Source of the DNA: Actinopolyspora lacussalsi
GTDB lineage: Bacteria; Actinomycetota; Actinomycetes; Mycobacteriales; Pseudonocardiaceae
NCBI GenBank assembly: GCA_030803735.1
Contig: JAURUC010000001.1
Location: 3,117,501 to 3,181,500 of the forward strand
Reading direction: 5' to 3'
DNA: 64,000 bases
Shown piece after piece: positions 40,610 through 50,358 of the stretch. The first letter of the stretch is position 1. Every line of letters starts with the position of its first letter. The notes below the pieces were generated by a model, which did no database searches, had not been told where the DNA came from, and saw only the letters and a program-made list of their open reading frames with translations. A program made the position numbers and the translations under genes.

Positions 40610-42847
40610 TCACTCCCCGCGCGAGGTGTCCTCGTCCGCGGTCACCACCGCGAGCGACTGTTCCAGATCGACGGTCTGTCCAGCCGTGACGCGCACCTCG
40701 GTGACGGTGCCGTCGACCGGGGAAACGACGGTGTGCTCCATCTTCATCGCCTCGACCACGAACAGCGGCTGCCCGCTCGCCACCCGCTGCTCCGGCTCGA
40801 CGTTGCTGACCAGCACGGTTCCCGGCATCGGGCTGACCACCGCGCCGTCGGAGGCGCCGGTGTCGCGGGCCGCGTCGGCCAGCAGGGTGTGCTCGGTCAG
40901 CGCCCAGTAGGCACCGCCGGCGGCCAGGTGCACGGTGCCCTCGTGCACCACGTGGTCGTAGCTGCGGGTTCGGTCGTCCAACGTGACCGTGAGGACCCGC
41001 CCGTTGCGGTCGGCGCGCAGCCGGTGGCGGGGCGAGAGCTCCCCGCCGGGGTCGACCACCACCTCGGCCGCGCCGGAACCACCCCGGATCCACACCGTGG
41101 TGCGGTCACCGTCCACCGCGAACCGCCAGTTCATCCAACCCGGCCCGCCGAGCCGCCAACCGGCCAGCGTGTCCCAGGGATCGCCGGACTCGGCAGCGGT
41201 CTCCTTGGCCAGCAGCAGCGCCGCGGCGGCGGCGATCAGCACGTCTTCCGGTGGGCGCTCGCGCGTCCCTTCGGTGCCGACGAGGTTCGCCAGCTCCCGG
41301 TCGACCAGCCCGGTGTCCAGCTCGCCGGAGCGCACCTCGGGCCGATTCAGCAGGGCGCGCAGGAAGACCAGGTTGCTGACCGGCCCCAGCAGCGAGGTCC
41401 CGGCCAGCGCGCCGTCGAGTCGGCGCAGCGCCTCGGACCTGTTCGAGGCGTGGGTTATCACCTTGGCCAGCATCGGGTCGTAGTCGGAGCCGACAACGCT
41501 GCCCGTGGCGATGCCGGAGTCCACCCGGACACCGGTGCCGCCCGGTTCGCGGAGGTGCAGGATCTCGCCACCTGTGGGCAGGAAGCCGCGTGCCGGGTCC
41601 TCGGCGTAGACGCGGGCCTCGACGGCGTGCCCAGTCATGCCCAGCTCGTGCTGCTCGTAGGGGAACGGCTCGCCCTCGGCGACGCGGACCTGCCACGCCA
41701 CCAGGTCGATTCCCGCCCCGTCCTCGGCCGGTCGGGTTCCGGAGCGCTCGGGCAGCACGGTGACCAGTTCGGTTACCGGGTGCTCCACCTGCAGCCGGGT
41801 GTTCATCTCCATGAAGAAGAACTCGTCCGGGCGGTCGGCCGAGACGATGAACTCCACCGTGCCGGCGCCCACGTATCCGACCGCTTTGGCGGCGTCCACT
41901 GCCGCGCCGCCGATGCGCGCTCTTGTCCCGGCGTCCAGCAGCGGGGAGGGGGCCTCCTCGATGATCTTCTGGTGGCGGCGCTGCAGGCTGCACTCCCGCT
42001 CGCCGAGGTGCACCACGTGGCCGTGGGAATCGCCCAGGATCTGCACCTCGATGTGGCGCGGGCGCGTCACGAACCGCTCCACGAACATGGTGTCGTCGCC
42101 GAAGGCGGCGCGGGACTCCCGGCGGGCCGCGGTGATGGCCTGGTCGAGCTCGTGCTCGTGGTGCACCAGCCGCATCCCCTTGCCGCCGCCCCCGGCCGAG
42201 GGTTTGAACAGCACCGGCAGCCCGGTCTCCAGCGCCGCGCGGCGGAGCCCCTCGTCCGTGGCCCCTTCTTCGGCGCTGCCCGGCACCAGCGGAACACCGG
42301 CCTCGGCGACCGTGCGCTTGGCGCTGATCTTGTCGCCCATGGACTCGATGGCGCTCGCCGAGGGGCCGATGAACACCAGCCCCGCCTCGGCGCAGGCGGC
42401 GGCGAAGGCCGCGCTCTCGGACAGGAACCCGTAGCCGGGGTGAACGGCCTGGGCACCGCAGGAGACGGCGGCTTCGATGACACGGTCGATGTTCAGGTAG
42501 CTTTCTGCCGCCGCACGTGGGCCGATGCGCACGGCGGCGTCGGCCTCGGCGACGTGCCGGGCGGTGGTGTCGGCGTCGCTGTGGACCGCGACCGCGCGGA
42601 TGCCCAGTTCGCGCAGGGTGCGGATGACGCGCACCGCGATCTCGCCTCGGTTGGCGACCAGCACGGTGTCGAAGCGCCGCACCCCCGACGAGTCGCTCTC
42701 CGGCCGCCCGGGTCGTACCGGTGGGCTCGCTGCCTGCTGGTTCGTCGCCGGCTGCTGGTTCGTCCCTGCCTGTGGGGTCGCTGCCTGTGGGGTCGCTGCC
42801 TGTGAGTTCACTGCCCGCCGGGTTGGTGACGGCTGGTTGTCGGCCAT
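40610..42847 (-). CDS. accA1: Biotin-dependent acyl-CoA carboxylase alpha subunit
   Basis: 745 aa. Biotin carboxylase domain: VLVANRGEIAVRVIRTLREL, HPGYGFLSE, FKPSAGGGGKGMRLV and MEMNTRLQVEHPVTE; C-terminal biotinyl domain with EAMKMEH, whose Lys carries biotin. ATP-dependent carboxylation of biotin, then transfer by the beta subunit, likely on methylcrotonyl-CoA. The N terminus has a 55-residue Q/A/T-rich low-complexity extension coded by 15-bp repeats, so the native start could be further in (near VRRFDTVLVANRGE), but ATG 42847 has AAGGAC upstream. Symbol by homology. Confidence 0.9.
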   Translation of the reverse strand: MADNQPSPTRRAVNSQAATPQAATPQAGTNQQPATNQQAASPPVRPGRPESDSSGVRRFDTVLVANRGEIAVRVIRTLRELGIRAVAVHSDADTTARHVAEADAAVRIGPRAAAESYLNIDRVIEAAVSCGAQAVHPGYGFLSESAAFAAACAEAGLVFIGPSASAIESMGDKISAKRTVAEAGVPLVPGSAEEGATDEGLRRAALETGLPVLFKPSAGGGGKGMRLVHHEHELDQAITAARRESRAAFGDDTMFVERFVTRPRHIEVQILGDSHGHVVHLGERECSLQRRHQKIIEEAPSPLLDAGTRARIGGAAVDAAKAVGYVGAGTVEFIVSADRPDEFFFMEMNTRLQVEHPVTELVTVLPERSGTRPAEDGAGIDLVAWQVRVAEGEPFPYEQHELGMTGHAVEARVYAEDPARGFLPTGGEILHLREPGGTGVRVDSGIATGSVVGSDYDPMLAKVITHASNRSEALRRLDGALAGTSLLGPVSNLVFLRALLNRPEVRSGELDTGLVDRELANLVGTEGTRERPPEDVLIAAAAALLLAKETAAESGDPWDTLAGWRLGGPGWMNWRFAVDGDRTTVWIRGGSGAAEVVVDPGGELSPRHRLRADRNGRVLTVTLDDRTRSYDHVVHEGTVHLAAGGAYWALTEHTLLADAARDTGASDGAVVSPMPGTVLVSNVEPEQRVASGQPLFVVEAMKMEHTVVSPVDGTVTEVRVTAGQTVDLEQSLAVVTADEDTSRGE

Positions 42848-42939
42848 GTCCTTGCCTCCGAGGGGCCACCGGGGTTCGGGTGGCCGTGGTCGTGTCGGCG
42901 GGATCTCCGCCGGTCGGCACGCCTTCCGGGTGGTCGCGG

Positions 42940-44553
42940 TCACATGCGGAACACGCCGTTGTCCACCTGCTCCAGCGGCGCGTTCGCCGCCACCGACAGC
43001 GAAAGCCCGAGCACGTCCCTGGTCTGCTTCGGGTCGATCACACCGTCGTCCCACAGCCTGGCCGTGGAGTAGTAGGGGTGCCCCTGCTGCTCGTACTGCT
43101 CCCGCACCGGCTGCTTGAACTCCTCCTCGTCGGCCGCCGACCAGTGCTCGCCGCGTTCCTCGAACTGGTCGCGACGGACGGTGGCCAGCACCGAGGCGGC
43201 CTGCTCGCCGCCCATCACCGAGATCCGGGCGTTCGGCCACATCCACAGGAACCGCGGGGAGTAGGCCCGGCCGCACATGGAATAGTTGCCCGCACCGAAC
43301 GAACCCCCGATGACCACGGTCAGCTTGGGGACGCGGGCGCAGGCAACGGCGGTGACCATCTTGGCGCCGTGCTTGGCGATACCACCGGCCTCGTACTCCT
43401 TGCCCACCATGAACCCCGAGATGTTCTGCAGGAAGACCAGCGGTATCCGGCGCCGGTCGCAGAGCTGCACGAAGTGGGCGCCCTTGAGTGCCGACTCGCC
43501 GAACAGGATGCCGTTGTTGGCCACGATCCCCACGGGGTGACCGTGGATCCGGGCGAAGCCGGTCACCAGCGTTGTGCCGTACTCGGCCTTGAACTCCGAG
43601 AACCTGCTGCCGTCGACCACGCGGGCGATGACCTCGCGCACGTCGTACGGGGTGCGGCTGTCGGTGGGCACCACGCCGTAGAGCTGCTCGGGATCGGCGG
43701 CGGGTGCCTCCACCTCGGCGACCCGCCACGGCCGCTCGGGCGCGGGCGGCAGAGTGCTGACGATGGAGCGCACCATGCGCAGCGCGTCGGCGTCGTCGGC
43801 CGCGAGGTGGTCGGTGACGCCGGAGGTCTGGGCGTGCAGCCTGCCGCCGCCGAGCTCCTCGGCGGTCACCTCGGCACCGGTCGCGGCCTTCACCAGCGGG
43901 GGACCGCCCAGGAAGATGGTCCCCTGCTCACGGACGATCACGGCCTCGTCGCTCATGGCGGGAACATAGGCGCCACCGGCGGTGCAGGAGCCGAGCACCG
44001 CAGCGATCTGGGGGATGCCGCGTGCGGACATAGTCGCCTGGTTGTAGAAGATCCGGCCGAAGTGCTCCCGGTCCGGGAAGACCTCGTCCTGCTTCGGCAG
44101 GAAGGCACCGCCGGAGTCGACCAGGTAGACGCAGGGCAGGTTGTTGTGCAGTGCCACTTCCTGGGCACGCAGGTGCTTCTTGACGGTGATCGGGTAGTAG
44201 GTACCGCCCTTGACCGTGGCGTCGTTGGCGACGATCACGCATTCCCGGCCGGATATCCTTCCGATGCCGGTGATGATTCCCGCCGCGGGAGCCTCGTCGT
44301 CGTAGAGCCCGTGGGCGGCCATCGGGGACAGCTCCAGCAACGGGGAACCGCGGTCCAGCAGCGTTTCCACCCGGTCGCGCGGCAGCAGTTTGCCGCGTTC
44401 GACGTGACGGCGCCTGGTCTTCTCCGGACCGCCCGCCCGGACCTGTTCGAGGCGGGTGTTGAGGTCAGCCACGAGTGCGGTGTGTTCCGAGGCGTAACGC
44501 TCGTAGGACTCGGCCGCGGGGTCCACGTTGGTGGACAGCACCGGTGCATCCAT
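42940..44553 (-). CDS. accD1: Acyl-CoA carboxylase beta (carboxyltransferase) subunit
   Basis: 537 aa. Carboxyltransferase with two crotonase-like domains: [60 protein letters not shown], then a second half with [20 protein letters not shown] and [20 protein letters not shown]. It moves CO2 from biotin to the acyl-CoA, most likely 3-methylcrotonyl-CoA. Upstream of accA1 and the dehydrogenase, in one operon on the minus strand. ATG 44553. Divergent from a TetR gene with operators between. Confidence 0.92.
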   Translation of the reverse strand: MDAPVLSTNVDPAAESYERYASEHTALVADLNTRLEQVRAGGPEKTRRRHVERGKLLPRDRVETLLDRGSPLLELSPMAAHGLYDDEAPAAGIITGIGRISGRECVIVANDATVKGGTYYPITVKKHLRAQEVALHNNLPCVYLVDSGGAFLPKQDEVFPDREHFGRIFYNQATMSARGIPQIAAVLGSCTAGGAYVPAMSDEAVIVREQGTIFLGGPPLVKAATGAEVTAEELGGGRLHAQTSGVTDHLAADDADALRMVRSIVSTLPPAPERPWRVAEVEAPAADPEQLYGVVPTDSRTPYDVREVIARVVDGSRFSEFKAEYGTTLVTGFARIHGHPVGIVANNGILFGESALKGAHFVQLCDRRRIPLVFLQNISGFMVGKEYEAGGIAKHGAKMVTAVACARVPKLTVVIGGSFGAGNYSMCGRAYSPRFLWMWPNARISVMGGEQAASVLATVRRDQFEERGEHWSAADEEEFKQPVREQYEQQGHPYYSTARLWDDGVIDPKQTRDVLGLSLSVAANAPLEQVDNGVFRM

Positions 44554-44629
44554 CTCGCTACCCGTACCTTCCGTTCGGGCGCGGCCGCGCCGGGAGACGC
44601 CGATCGGCACCACCGGCACGACCAATGTA

Positions 44630-44669
44630 GTTAATGATCGTTAACGTAGCGATGTTAACGCTGACTAAC
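44630..44669. promoter_or_regulatory. Double operator between accD1 and TetR gene
   Basis: GTTAATGATCGTTAAC (44630-44645) and GTTAACGCTGACTAAC (44654-44669), two similar boxes 24 bases apart. They lie before both divergent genes and fit a TetR autoregulatory site. Confidence 0.6.
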
Positions 44670-44693
44670 CAGATTCGTCTAGTATCGGAGCCG

Positions 44694-45314
44694 ATGACGA
44701 ACGATGTCCCCGACGGAACCGGACGTGGCAATGCCCCGTCCAGACGCGAACAGCTCCTGAGCGCGGCCGCGGAACTGTTCGCCAGATACGGGTTCCACGG
44801 GGTCGGCATAGACGACATCGGCGCGGCTGTAGGAATCTCCGGACCCGCGCTGTATCGGCACTTCCGGGGCAAGGACGCGATGCTCGGCGAGATGCTGACC
44901 GGCATCAGCGAACGGCTGCTCCACGGCGGACGGGCCAGAACGGTGAACACCCCCGACCCGATCACCGCGCTCGAAGCCCTGGTCGCCTGGCACGTGGAGT
45001 TCGCGCTGACGAACTCGGCACTGATCACGGTGCACCTGCGCGACCTGGACAGCCTCGCCGAGCCCGACCGCCACCGGGTCCGGGAGTTGCAGCGCGGCTA
45101 CGTCGAGGTCTGGGTCGAGACCCTGCTGCAGTGCCGCCCCGACCTCTCCGAGCACACCGCGCGCGCATCGGCCCACGCGGTGCTCGGGCTGATCAACTCC
45201 ACCCCGCACAGCGCGCGACTCGACCCCACGAGGATGTCGGAGCTGCTGCACCGGATGGCGATGAACGCACTGCTGGTCGACCGGCGGGACGGAGACGAAG
45301 CCGACAGGGCGTGA
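44694..45314 (+). CDS. TetR family regulator of the acyl-CoA carboxylase operon
   Basis: 206 aa. Helix-turn-helix IDDIGAAVGISGPALYRHFR (about residues 38-57), helical effector domain after it. Divergent from accD1-accA1-fadE, so it probably represses it; similar SACE_7040-type TetR genes sit next to such genes. ATG 44694; TAGTAT box at 44680-44685 is only eight bases before, and CGGAG could be a weak ribosome site. Confidence 0.85.
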   Translation: MTNDVPDGTGRGNAPSRREQLLSAAAELFARYGFHGVGIDDIGAAVGISGPALYRHFRGKDAMLGEMLTGISERLLHGGRARTVNTPDPITALEALVAWHVEFALTNSALITVHLRDLDSLAEPDRHRVRELQRGYVEVWVETLLQCRPDLSEHTARASAHAVLGLINSTPHSARLDPTRMSELLHRMAMNALLVDRRDGDEADRA

Positions 45315-45325
45315 CGGCGGCGCTC

Positions 45326-45440
45326 CGGGATCCGGCCTCGGGGATCCGGTCGACCGGATCCCGGTTGGCCGGATCCCGATGGACCCGGCCTCGGGGATCG
45401 GACTTCGGGAGACCGGATCTCAGGAGACCGGATCTCAGGA
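45326..45440. repeat. Palindrome and short tandem repeats between convergent genes
   Basis: Includes a perfect 22-bp palindrome GGGATCCGGTCGACCGGATCCC at 45341-45362 and tandem copies of GGAGACCGGATCTCA up to 45436. The last copy reaches the DUF427 stop codon. Likely a transcription end region. Confidence 0.65.
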
Positions 45441-46235
45441 GACCGGGGTGCCGTCCACCGTGGTCGTCACACCTTCCGCCAGGAAGCAGTACCGTCCCGC
45501 TATCCCGGCCGACTCCGGCAACGGATCCTCGTAGCGGAACACCGCGTCCGGCAGGTCCAGGCCCTCGCCACGCACCGAACGATAAGTGGCGGTCCCCTTG
45601 TAGGGGCAGACCGTGGTCGTGGCGCTGGTCTCCAGCAGCTCGGTGCGCACGTCCTCGGCGGGCAGGTAGAACCGGTTGGGCAGACCCGTCTCGGACAGCA
45701 GCTTGGCCCGGCCGCTCTCGGCCAGCACCACGCCGCCACTGCTCACCCGGACGTGACGAGCGGTGTCCCGGACGTCCACCCGGTGGTAGGGATCGCGGAG
45801 GTGCCCGAGCACCTCCTCTTCCTCGTCCAGCCACTGGTCCATCGCCTCCCAGCTGACGGACAGGTGCCCGGCCAGCCAGGACGCGTCCTCGACGGGAGCG
45901 GGATACCGCCACACCGCGCTCTCCGCGACCCGGTCGCCCACCCGCACCGACTGGTACTCGGCATCACCCTTGAACGGGCAGTGCGTGTGCCGCGTGCTCG
46001 GTTCGAGCAGTTCCGCGCGGACGTCCTCGACCGGCACGTAGAGCTGCGGCAGCAGGTTGCTCTCGTGCAACAACTTGCCCCGCGAGCTGTCCAGCACGGT
46101 CTCGCCCGCGAACCGCGCCCGCACGCGCCGCGGGAAGTCCTGCCAGAGCAGTCGGTGTGCGGGACCGTCGATGCGGTAGTTCACCGTTTCCGGCGGCCTG
46201 CTGGTGAGCGGACCGTCGCCCAGGGTCAGAGCCAC
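45435..46235 (-). CDS. DUF427 family protein, two copies of the domain
   Basis: 266 aa, two DUF427 modules, each with a VEDVRAELLEPS or AEDVRTELLETS segment and a CPFKGDAEY or CPYKGTATY motif (TH...CPFKG). Function is unknown; family members occur in many actinomycetes. GTG 46235 has GAGG nine bases upstream. Divergent from ctaD. Confidence 0.88.
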   Translation of the reverse strand: MALTLGDGPLTSRPPETVNYRIDGPAHRLLWQDFPRRVRARFAGETVLDSSRGKLLHESNLLPQLYVPVEDVRAELLEPSTRHTHCPFKGDAEYQSVRVGDRVAESAVWRYPAPVEDASWLAGHLSVSWEAMDQWLDEEEEVLGHLRDPYHRVDVRDTARHVRVSSGGVVLAESGRAKLLSETGLPNRFYLPAEDVRTELLETSATTTVCPYKGTATYRSVRGEGLDLPDAVFRYEDPLPESAGIAGRYCFLAEGVTTTVDGTPVS

Positions 46236-46567
46236 TGCGATAACCTCGCCCTTTCTCGGAATTCGTTTCGCAACCGGTGCCCGGCCCCGTGTGGACCCGA
46301 CCTCACACGAGTCACGGACTCGCCGGAACAGGACACCGCCGAGTCGAGCCACGGCCCCGTTCCGATCCGTCGCCTCCCGTGCCCCACGGCGTGAACCCGT
46401 GGCGGCCCACCCGTCGCTCACACACCGGTGACAACACTCCCCCACTCGCAGCATGCTCCCGGAACGCACCAACATCAACCCATCGGGTTAAGAACACGTT
46501 TTGCGAGGTGACGACAGCGGCGCAAGACTGGACGGGTTCGGCCGCCGAGCCGAGGGAGGCAGGCAGG
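46236..46567. other. Divergent promoter region, DUF427 and ctaD
   Basis: Contains promoters for both genes; no clear -35/-10 pair or coding frame identified. Confidence 0.4.
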
Positions 46568-48271
46568 ATGGCTACGCCCGAGACACAGCCCACACCCGTC
46601 CCGACGCGCGCATCCGGCCGACAGCGGGCCAGGAAGGGTTCGGTGCTGGTCGCGCTGACCCACACCACCGATCCGAAGCGGATCGGCATGCTCTACCTCG
46701 CCACGGCCTTCGCCTTCTTCCTGATCGGCGGGCTGATGGCGATGTTCATCCGCGCCGAACTCGCCGCACCCGGTATCCAGGTGATCTCGCAGGAGCAGTA
46801 CAACCAGCTGTTCACCATGCACGGCACGATCATGCTGCTGCTGTTCGCCACACCGATCCTGTTCGGGTTCGCCAACGTGATACTTCCACTGCAGATCGGC
46901 GCGCCCGACGTGGCCTTTCCCAGGCTGAACGCGCTGTCCTACTGGTTGTTCCTGTTCGGCGGGATAACCGTGATCGCGGGGTTCGTCGCCCCGGACGGCG
47001 CGGCCGACTTCGGCTGGACCGGCTATCCACCGCTTTCGGAGTTCAACGAAGGAATCGGTGGCAACCTGTGGATCACCGGGCTGATCGTCTCCGGCCTGGG
47101 CACGATCCTCGGCGCGGTCAACATGATCACTTCGGTGGTCTGCATGCGCGCGCCCGGCATGACGATGTGGCGGATGCCGATCTTCACGTGGAACATCCTG
47201 GTCACCAGCGTGCTGATCCTGATGGCGTTCCCGATCCTGACCGCCGCGCTGTTCGGGCTGCTGGCCGACCGGCACCTCGGTGCCCACGTGTTCGACCCGG
47301 CCAACGGCGGCGCGGTGCTGTGGCAGCATCTGTTCTGGTTCTTCGGCCACCCCGAGGTCTACATCGTCGCGCTGCCGTTCTTCGGGATCATCACGGAGAT
47401 CCTGCCGGTGTTCTCCCGCAAGCCGCTGTTCGGCTACACCGGGCTGGTGTACGCCACCTGGACCATCGGGTTCCTGTCCGTGGTCGTCTGGGCCCACCAC
47501 ATGTTCGTCACCGGGGCGGTGCTGCTGCCGTTCTTCTCCTTCACCACGTTCCTGATCGCGGTGCCCACCGGAATCAAGTTCTTCAACTGGATCGGCACCA
47601 TGTGGCGCGGACAGCTGACCTTCGAGTCACCGATGCTGTTCAGCGTCGGCTTCCTGATCACTTTCCTGTTCGGTGGGCTGACCGGTGTGCTGCTGGCCTC
47701 ACCACCACTGGACTTCCACGTCTCGGACACCTACTTCGTGGTGGCGCACTTCCACTACGTGCTGTTCGGCACGATCGTGTTCGCGGTGTTCGCGGGCATC
47801 TACTTCTGGTTCCCCAAGATGGCCGGCCGGATGATGGACGAACGGCTGGCGAAGGCGCACTTCTGGCTGACCTTCATCGGCTTCCACGTCACGTTCCTGG
47901 TGCAGCACTGGCTGGGCAACGAGGGGATGCCCCGGCGCTACGCCGACTACCTGCCGACCGACGGGTTCACCACGCTCAACGTGATCTCCAGCGCCGGGGC
48001 GTTCCTGCTGGGAGCCTCGATGCTGCCGTTCCTGTACAACGTGTTCAAGAGCTACCGGTACGGCGCGCGGGTCCACGTGGACGATCCCTGGGGGCACGGC
48101 AACTCGCTGGAATGGGCGACCTCCTGCCCGCCGCCGCGGCACAACTTCTACGAGCTGCCCCGGATCCGCTCCAACCGGCCCGCCTTCGAACTGCACTACC
48201 CGCACATGTCGGAGCGCATGGAGCTGGAGGCCCACGTCACCGGCTCCAAGTCCGGGCGCCGCGAGGAATGA
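46568..48271 (+). CDS. ctaD: Cytochrome c oxidase subunit I
   Basis: 567 aa, about 12 membrane segments. Heme-a ligand in [25 protein letters not shown] (Cu_B His-Tyr link), [10 protein letters not shown] (Cu_B HH), [12 protein letters not shown] (heme ligands). It is the catalytic subunit of aa3 oxidase in the membrane. Other subunits are not in the window. ATG 46568 with GGGAGG upstream. The ctaD start may alternatively be a GTG upstream, but similarity starts here. Confidence 0.97.
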   Translation: MATPETQPTPVPTRASGRQRARKGSVLVALTHTTDPKRIGMLYLATAFAFFLIGGLMAMFIRAELAAPGIQVISQEQYNQLFTMHGTIMLLLFATPILFGFANVILPLQIGAPDVAFPRLNALSYWLFLFGGITVIAGFVAPDGAADFGWTGYPPLSEFNEGIGGNLWITGLIVSGLGTILGAVNMITSVVCMRAPGMTMWRMPIFTWNILVTSVLILMAFPILTAALFGLLADRHLGAHVFDPANGGAVLWQHLFWFFGHPEVYIVALPFFGIITEILPVFSRKPLFGYTGLVYATWTIGFLSVVVWAHHMFVTGAVLLPFFSFTTFLIAVPTGIKFFNWIGTMWRGQLTFESPMLFSVGFLITFLFGGLTGVLLASPPLDFHVSDTYFVVAHFHYVLFGTIVFAVFAGIYFWFPKMAGRMMDERLAKAHFWLTFIGFHVTFLVQHWLGNEGMPRRYADYLPTDGFTTLNVISSAGAFLLGASMLPFLYNVFKSYRYGARVHVDDPWGHGNSLEWATSCPPPRHNFYELPRIRSNRPAFELHYPHMSERMELEAHVTGSKSGRREE

Positions 48272-48316
48272 GCGCCGCGAACAGCCAGACATCGCCGCAT
48301 CCGCTGTTCCCGCTGG

Positions 48317-48922
48317 TCAACCGCGTTCCGGTGCCGCCTCCTCGGGCTCCTGCTCCTCGCCCACCGCGCTCGGCGCCGGCATCTCCACCCCGGCTTCCTC
48401 GAAACGGGAGGGGTGCGACCTGTTGTTGGACAACGGCTGCACCTTGTTGCCGGTGCTGGAGACACAGCCCTTACCCGGCGAAGCCCGGCACACCGGACAC
48501 TTGACCTGCAGCACCTGCCGCCGGGCCTTGATGTCCTGAATCGCCTCGTCGGGATCCTGCCCCTTCGCCTCCAGCAGTGCGGCGGTGGCCCGTTCCCAAC
48601 CACGCAACGACTCGGCCGCGGAGGGACGGGGCTTGGACTTGATCTCCGCGCTCTCGGCCTTCTGGATCTGCTGGTTGCGGTACTCCACCCACTCCCGGTG
48701 GATCACGCTGGTGGAAATCGACACCGAGTTCCTGCGGTAGTGCTCCACCACGACGGACTTGGCGAAGTCGGCGGGGACGTCTCCCAGCGCCGCCGCCCAC
48801 GACTCCGCGGTCAGATCGGCCTTGCCCTGCTGCTGCTCGGTCTTGGGGTAGGCGAACCCCTCGAACGACCTGTCGTAACTCGCGGCGAGTTGGAACAGCT
48901 CGGGGAGTTCGTAGGTTTCCAT
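48317..48922 (-). CDS. Phage-replication-like protein with zinc-binding C terminus
   Basis: 201 aa. The N terminus (YPKTEQQQGKADLTAESWAA, HYRRNSVSISTSVIHREWVE) resembles the small helicase-loader/replisome proteins of actinophages. The C terminus holds CPVCRASPGKGCVSSTG followed by NNRSHPSRF, a CxxC...C...H zinc-binding motif of the actinophage type. Start ATG 48922 shares one base with the stop of the upstream gene (TGATG), so translation is coupled. Its role in the chromosome is unknown. Confidence 0.65.
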   Translation of the reverse strand: METYELPELFQLAASYDRSFEGFAYPKTEQQQGKADLTAESWAAALGDVPADFAKSVVVEHYRRNSVSISTSVIHREWVEYRNQQIQKAESAEIKSKPRPSAAESLRGWERATAALLEAKGQDPDEAIQDIKARRQVLQVKCPVCRASPGKGCVSSTGNKVQPLSNNRSHPSRFEEAGVEMPAPSAVGEEQEPEEAAPERG

Positions 48923-49953
48923 CAGGCTTCCTCCTCGTCCTGCGGGCCGTCGATGTCGATGACCGAGCCGTTCTCGGGTTGGTCGTGCTCGACCTTCTCT
49001 CGCATCCGCCGCTTGTTCTGGGCGGCGACGTAGTGCGCCTGCCTGGGCAGATCGAAGGCTCGACGACCGAAGGCCGGTTCCGGCAGACAGTCGGGGCACT
49101 TGCGCAGCTTCCCGTCGCTCTGTTCGATGTAACCGCTGTCGCACCCGGCATTACCACAGTGCCCCGGCAGGGGGCGGGTGGACGCGCCGACCGCCTTCTC
49201 CTTGGACTCCGGCAGTGAGAGGTGCCGCGGCCGCGGGCTCGCACGCTCGGCCGGTGGTTCCTTGGCGACGGCGGTGTTCGGCGAGGAGCCGTCGTAGACG
49301 TCCCGCGCCGACCGCTGCAGCGCTTCCCCGTAGCACTCGGAGAACCTGCTCGGCGAGGTCTTCTTGTCGCGCCAGATGTTGAGCGCCGCGATGAGGTCTC
49401 CGGTGTTGGCCAGCGGCGACATCTCGCGCTTGGCCCTGATCTCGCCCGCCAGTCGCTCCAGGATCCGGTCGGGTATCGGGTTCTTCTGCTGCTCGGCCCA
49501 CTGCCGAACCAGGGTTTCCGTGTTCATGGTGTTGCCGGACCCGCCGTTCGAGCCGGCCCCGCCGCCGGAACCCGACCCGTTGTTGGAGCCGGAACCCGTG
49601 TTCGCCGCCGAGGGGCGTTCGGTTTCCCGCGAGGCCGTCGACCTGGAAACCGGGGCCGTGGCCTCCTTCGCCAACGTGGTCCGTTCGGCGGGGGCGACGG
49701 CACGGGCGTGCAGGGTCCACTGCACCCCGGCCTCCGCCGAGGAACCGGTCAACCAGCCGTAGCGCTCCAGCTCGGCGATCACCTCGATGGGATCCGAGGC
49801 CCCCGCGGAGGCCAGGTCACTCAACCGCACCCGCCCCTTGGCCTGGATGAGTGTGAAGGCCGCTCTGGCCTGCAGGCTCATGGAGTTGTCCTGAGCCAGT
49901 TCGGCCGGGACCGCTATCCACCCGTCCCAGCCGGCAGACAGCGCACCATCCAT
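48922..49953 (-). CDS. Phage-replication-like protein with winged helix and zinc ribbon
   Basis: 343 aa. N terminus GWIAVPAELAQDNSMSLQAR and LSDLASAGASDPIEVIAELE is a winged-helix-like region, a Gly/Ser/Asn-rich linker follows (about 110-145), then a helical segment WAEQQKNPIPDRILERLAGE and a zinc ribbon CGNAGCDSGYIEQSDGKLRK with CPDC. Replication initiators and loaders of actinophages have similar layouts. Coupled to the 201-aa gene downstream. No integrase, terminase or capsid genes nearby. ATG 49953. Confidence 0.6.
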   Translation of the reverse strand: MDGALSAGWDGWIAVPAELAQDNSMSLQARAAFTLIQAKGRVRLSDLASAGASDPIEVIAELERYGWLTGSSAEAGVQWTLHARAVAPAERTTLAKEATAPVSRSTASRETERPSAANTGSGSNNGSGSGGGAGSNGGSGNTMNTETLVRQWAEQQKNPIPDRILERLAGEIRAKREMSPLANTGDLIAALNIWRDKKTSPSRFSECYGEALQRSARDVYDGSSPNTAVAKEPPAERASPRPRHLSLPESKEKAVGASTRPLPGHCGNAGCDSGYIEQSDGKLRKCPDCLPEPAFGRRAFDLPRQAHYVAAQNKRRMREKVEHDQPENGSVIDIDGPQDEEEA

Positions 49954-50358
49954 CGAACGACTCCTCCATCGGTGTCACACGCCGTGCCCGGACAAGGCTA
50001 TACCGCCCGACGGCGCACCCGGACAGCGTGCGCCGCCCCCCGCGCGGAACCGCCGAGCCGGTCACGTGGGCGTAGTTTCGGGAGGATTGCGGACACACCG
50101 AGTGACCCGCCTGCTCTTTTCGGGTGGAACCACCGTCGCCCCGAAGTGGCGCCTTTCATAATCGATGCAGGAACAGAGCCCGCGAACTGTAACGTTGTGC
50201 GGTGCGGGTCGCTTGAACAGGCGCCACCCGACCGGGCAACGAAGCCCACGCATCGATCGACCGTTCCCGAACTCTTGACCGTCCGCGAAGCCGGAACACC
50301 GGCTCGCGTCCACCGGAAACTTGACGGCGTGTCCGCGCTACACCGCAAGGAGAAAGCG
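49954..50358. other. Divergent promoter region, MFS and replication-like genes
   Basis: Contains CATAAT at 50157-50162 and TTGACC at 50276-50281, but no pair with fitting spacing was clear. No gene supported. Confidence 0.4.

Noticed and set aside
40733..42805. Long plus-strand open frame opposite accA1 (690 codons)
   Set aside because: Antisense to a clear biotin carboxylase gene; high-GC codon bias leaves long antisense frames.
42721..44634. Long plus-strand open frame opposite accD1 (637 codons)
   Set aside because: Antisense to the carboxyltransferase gene, His/Gln/Gly-rich composition without domain similarity.
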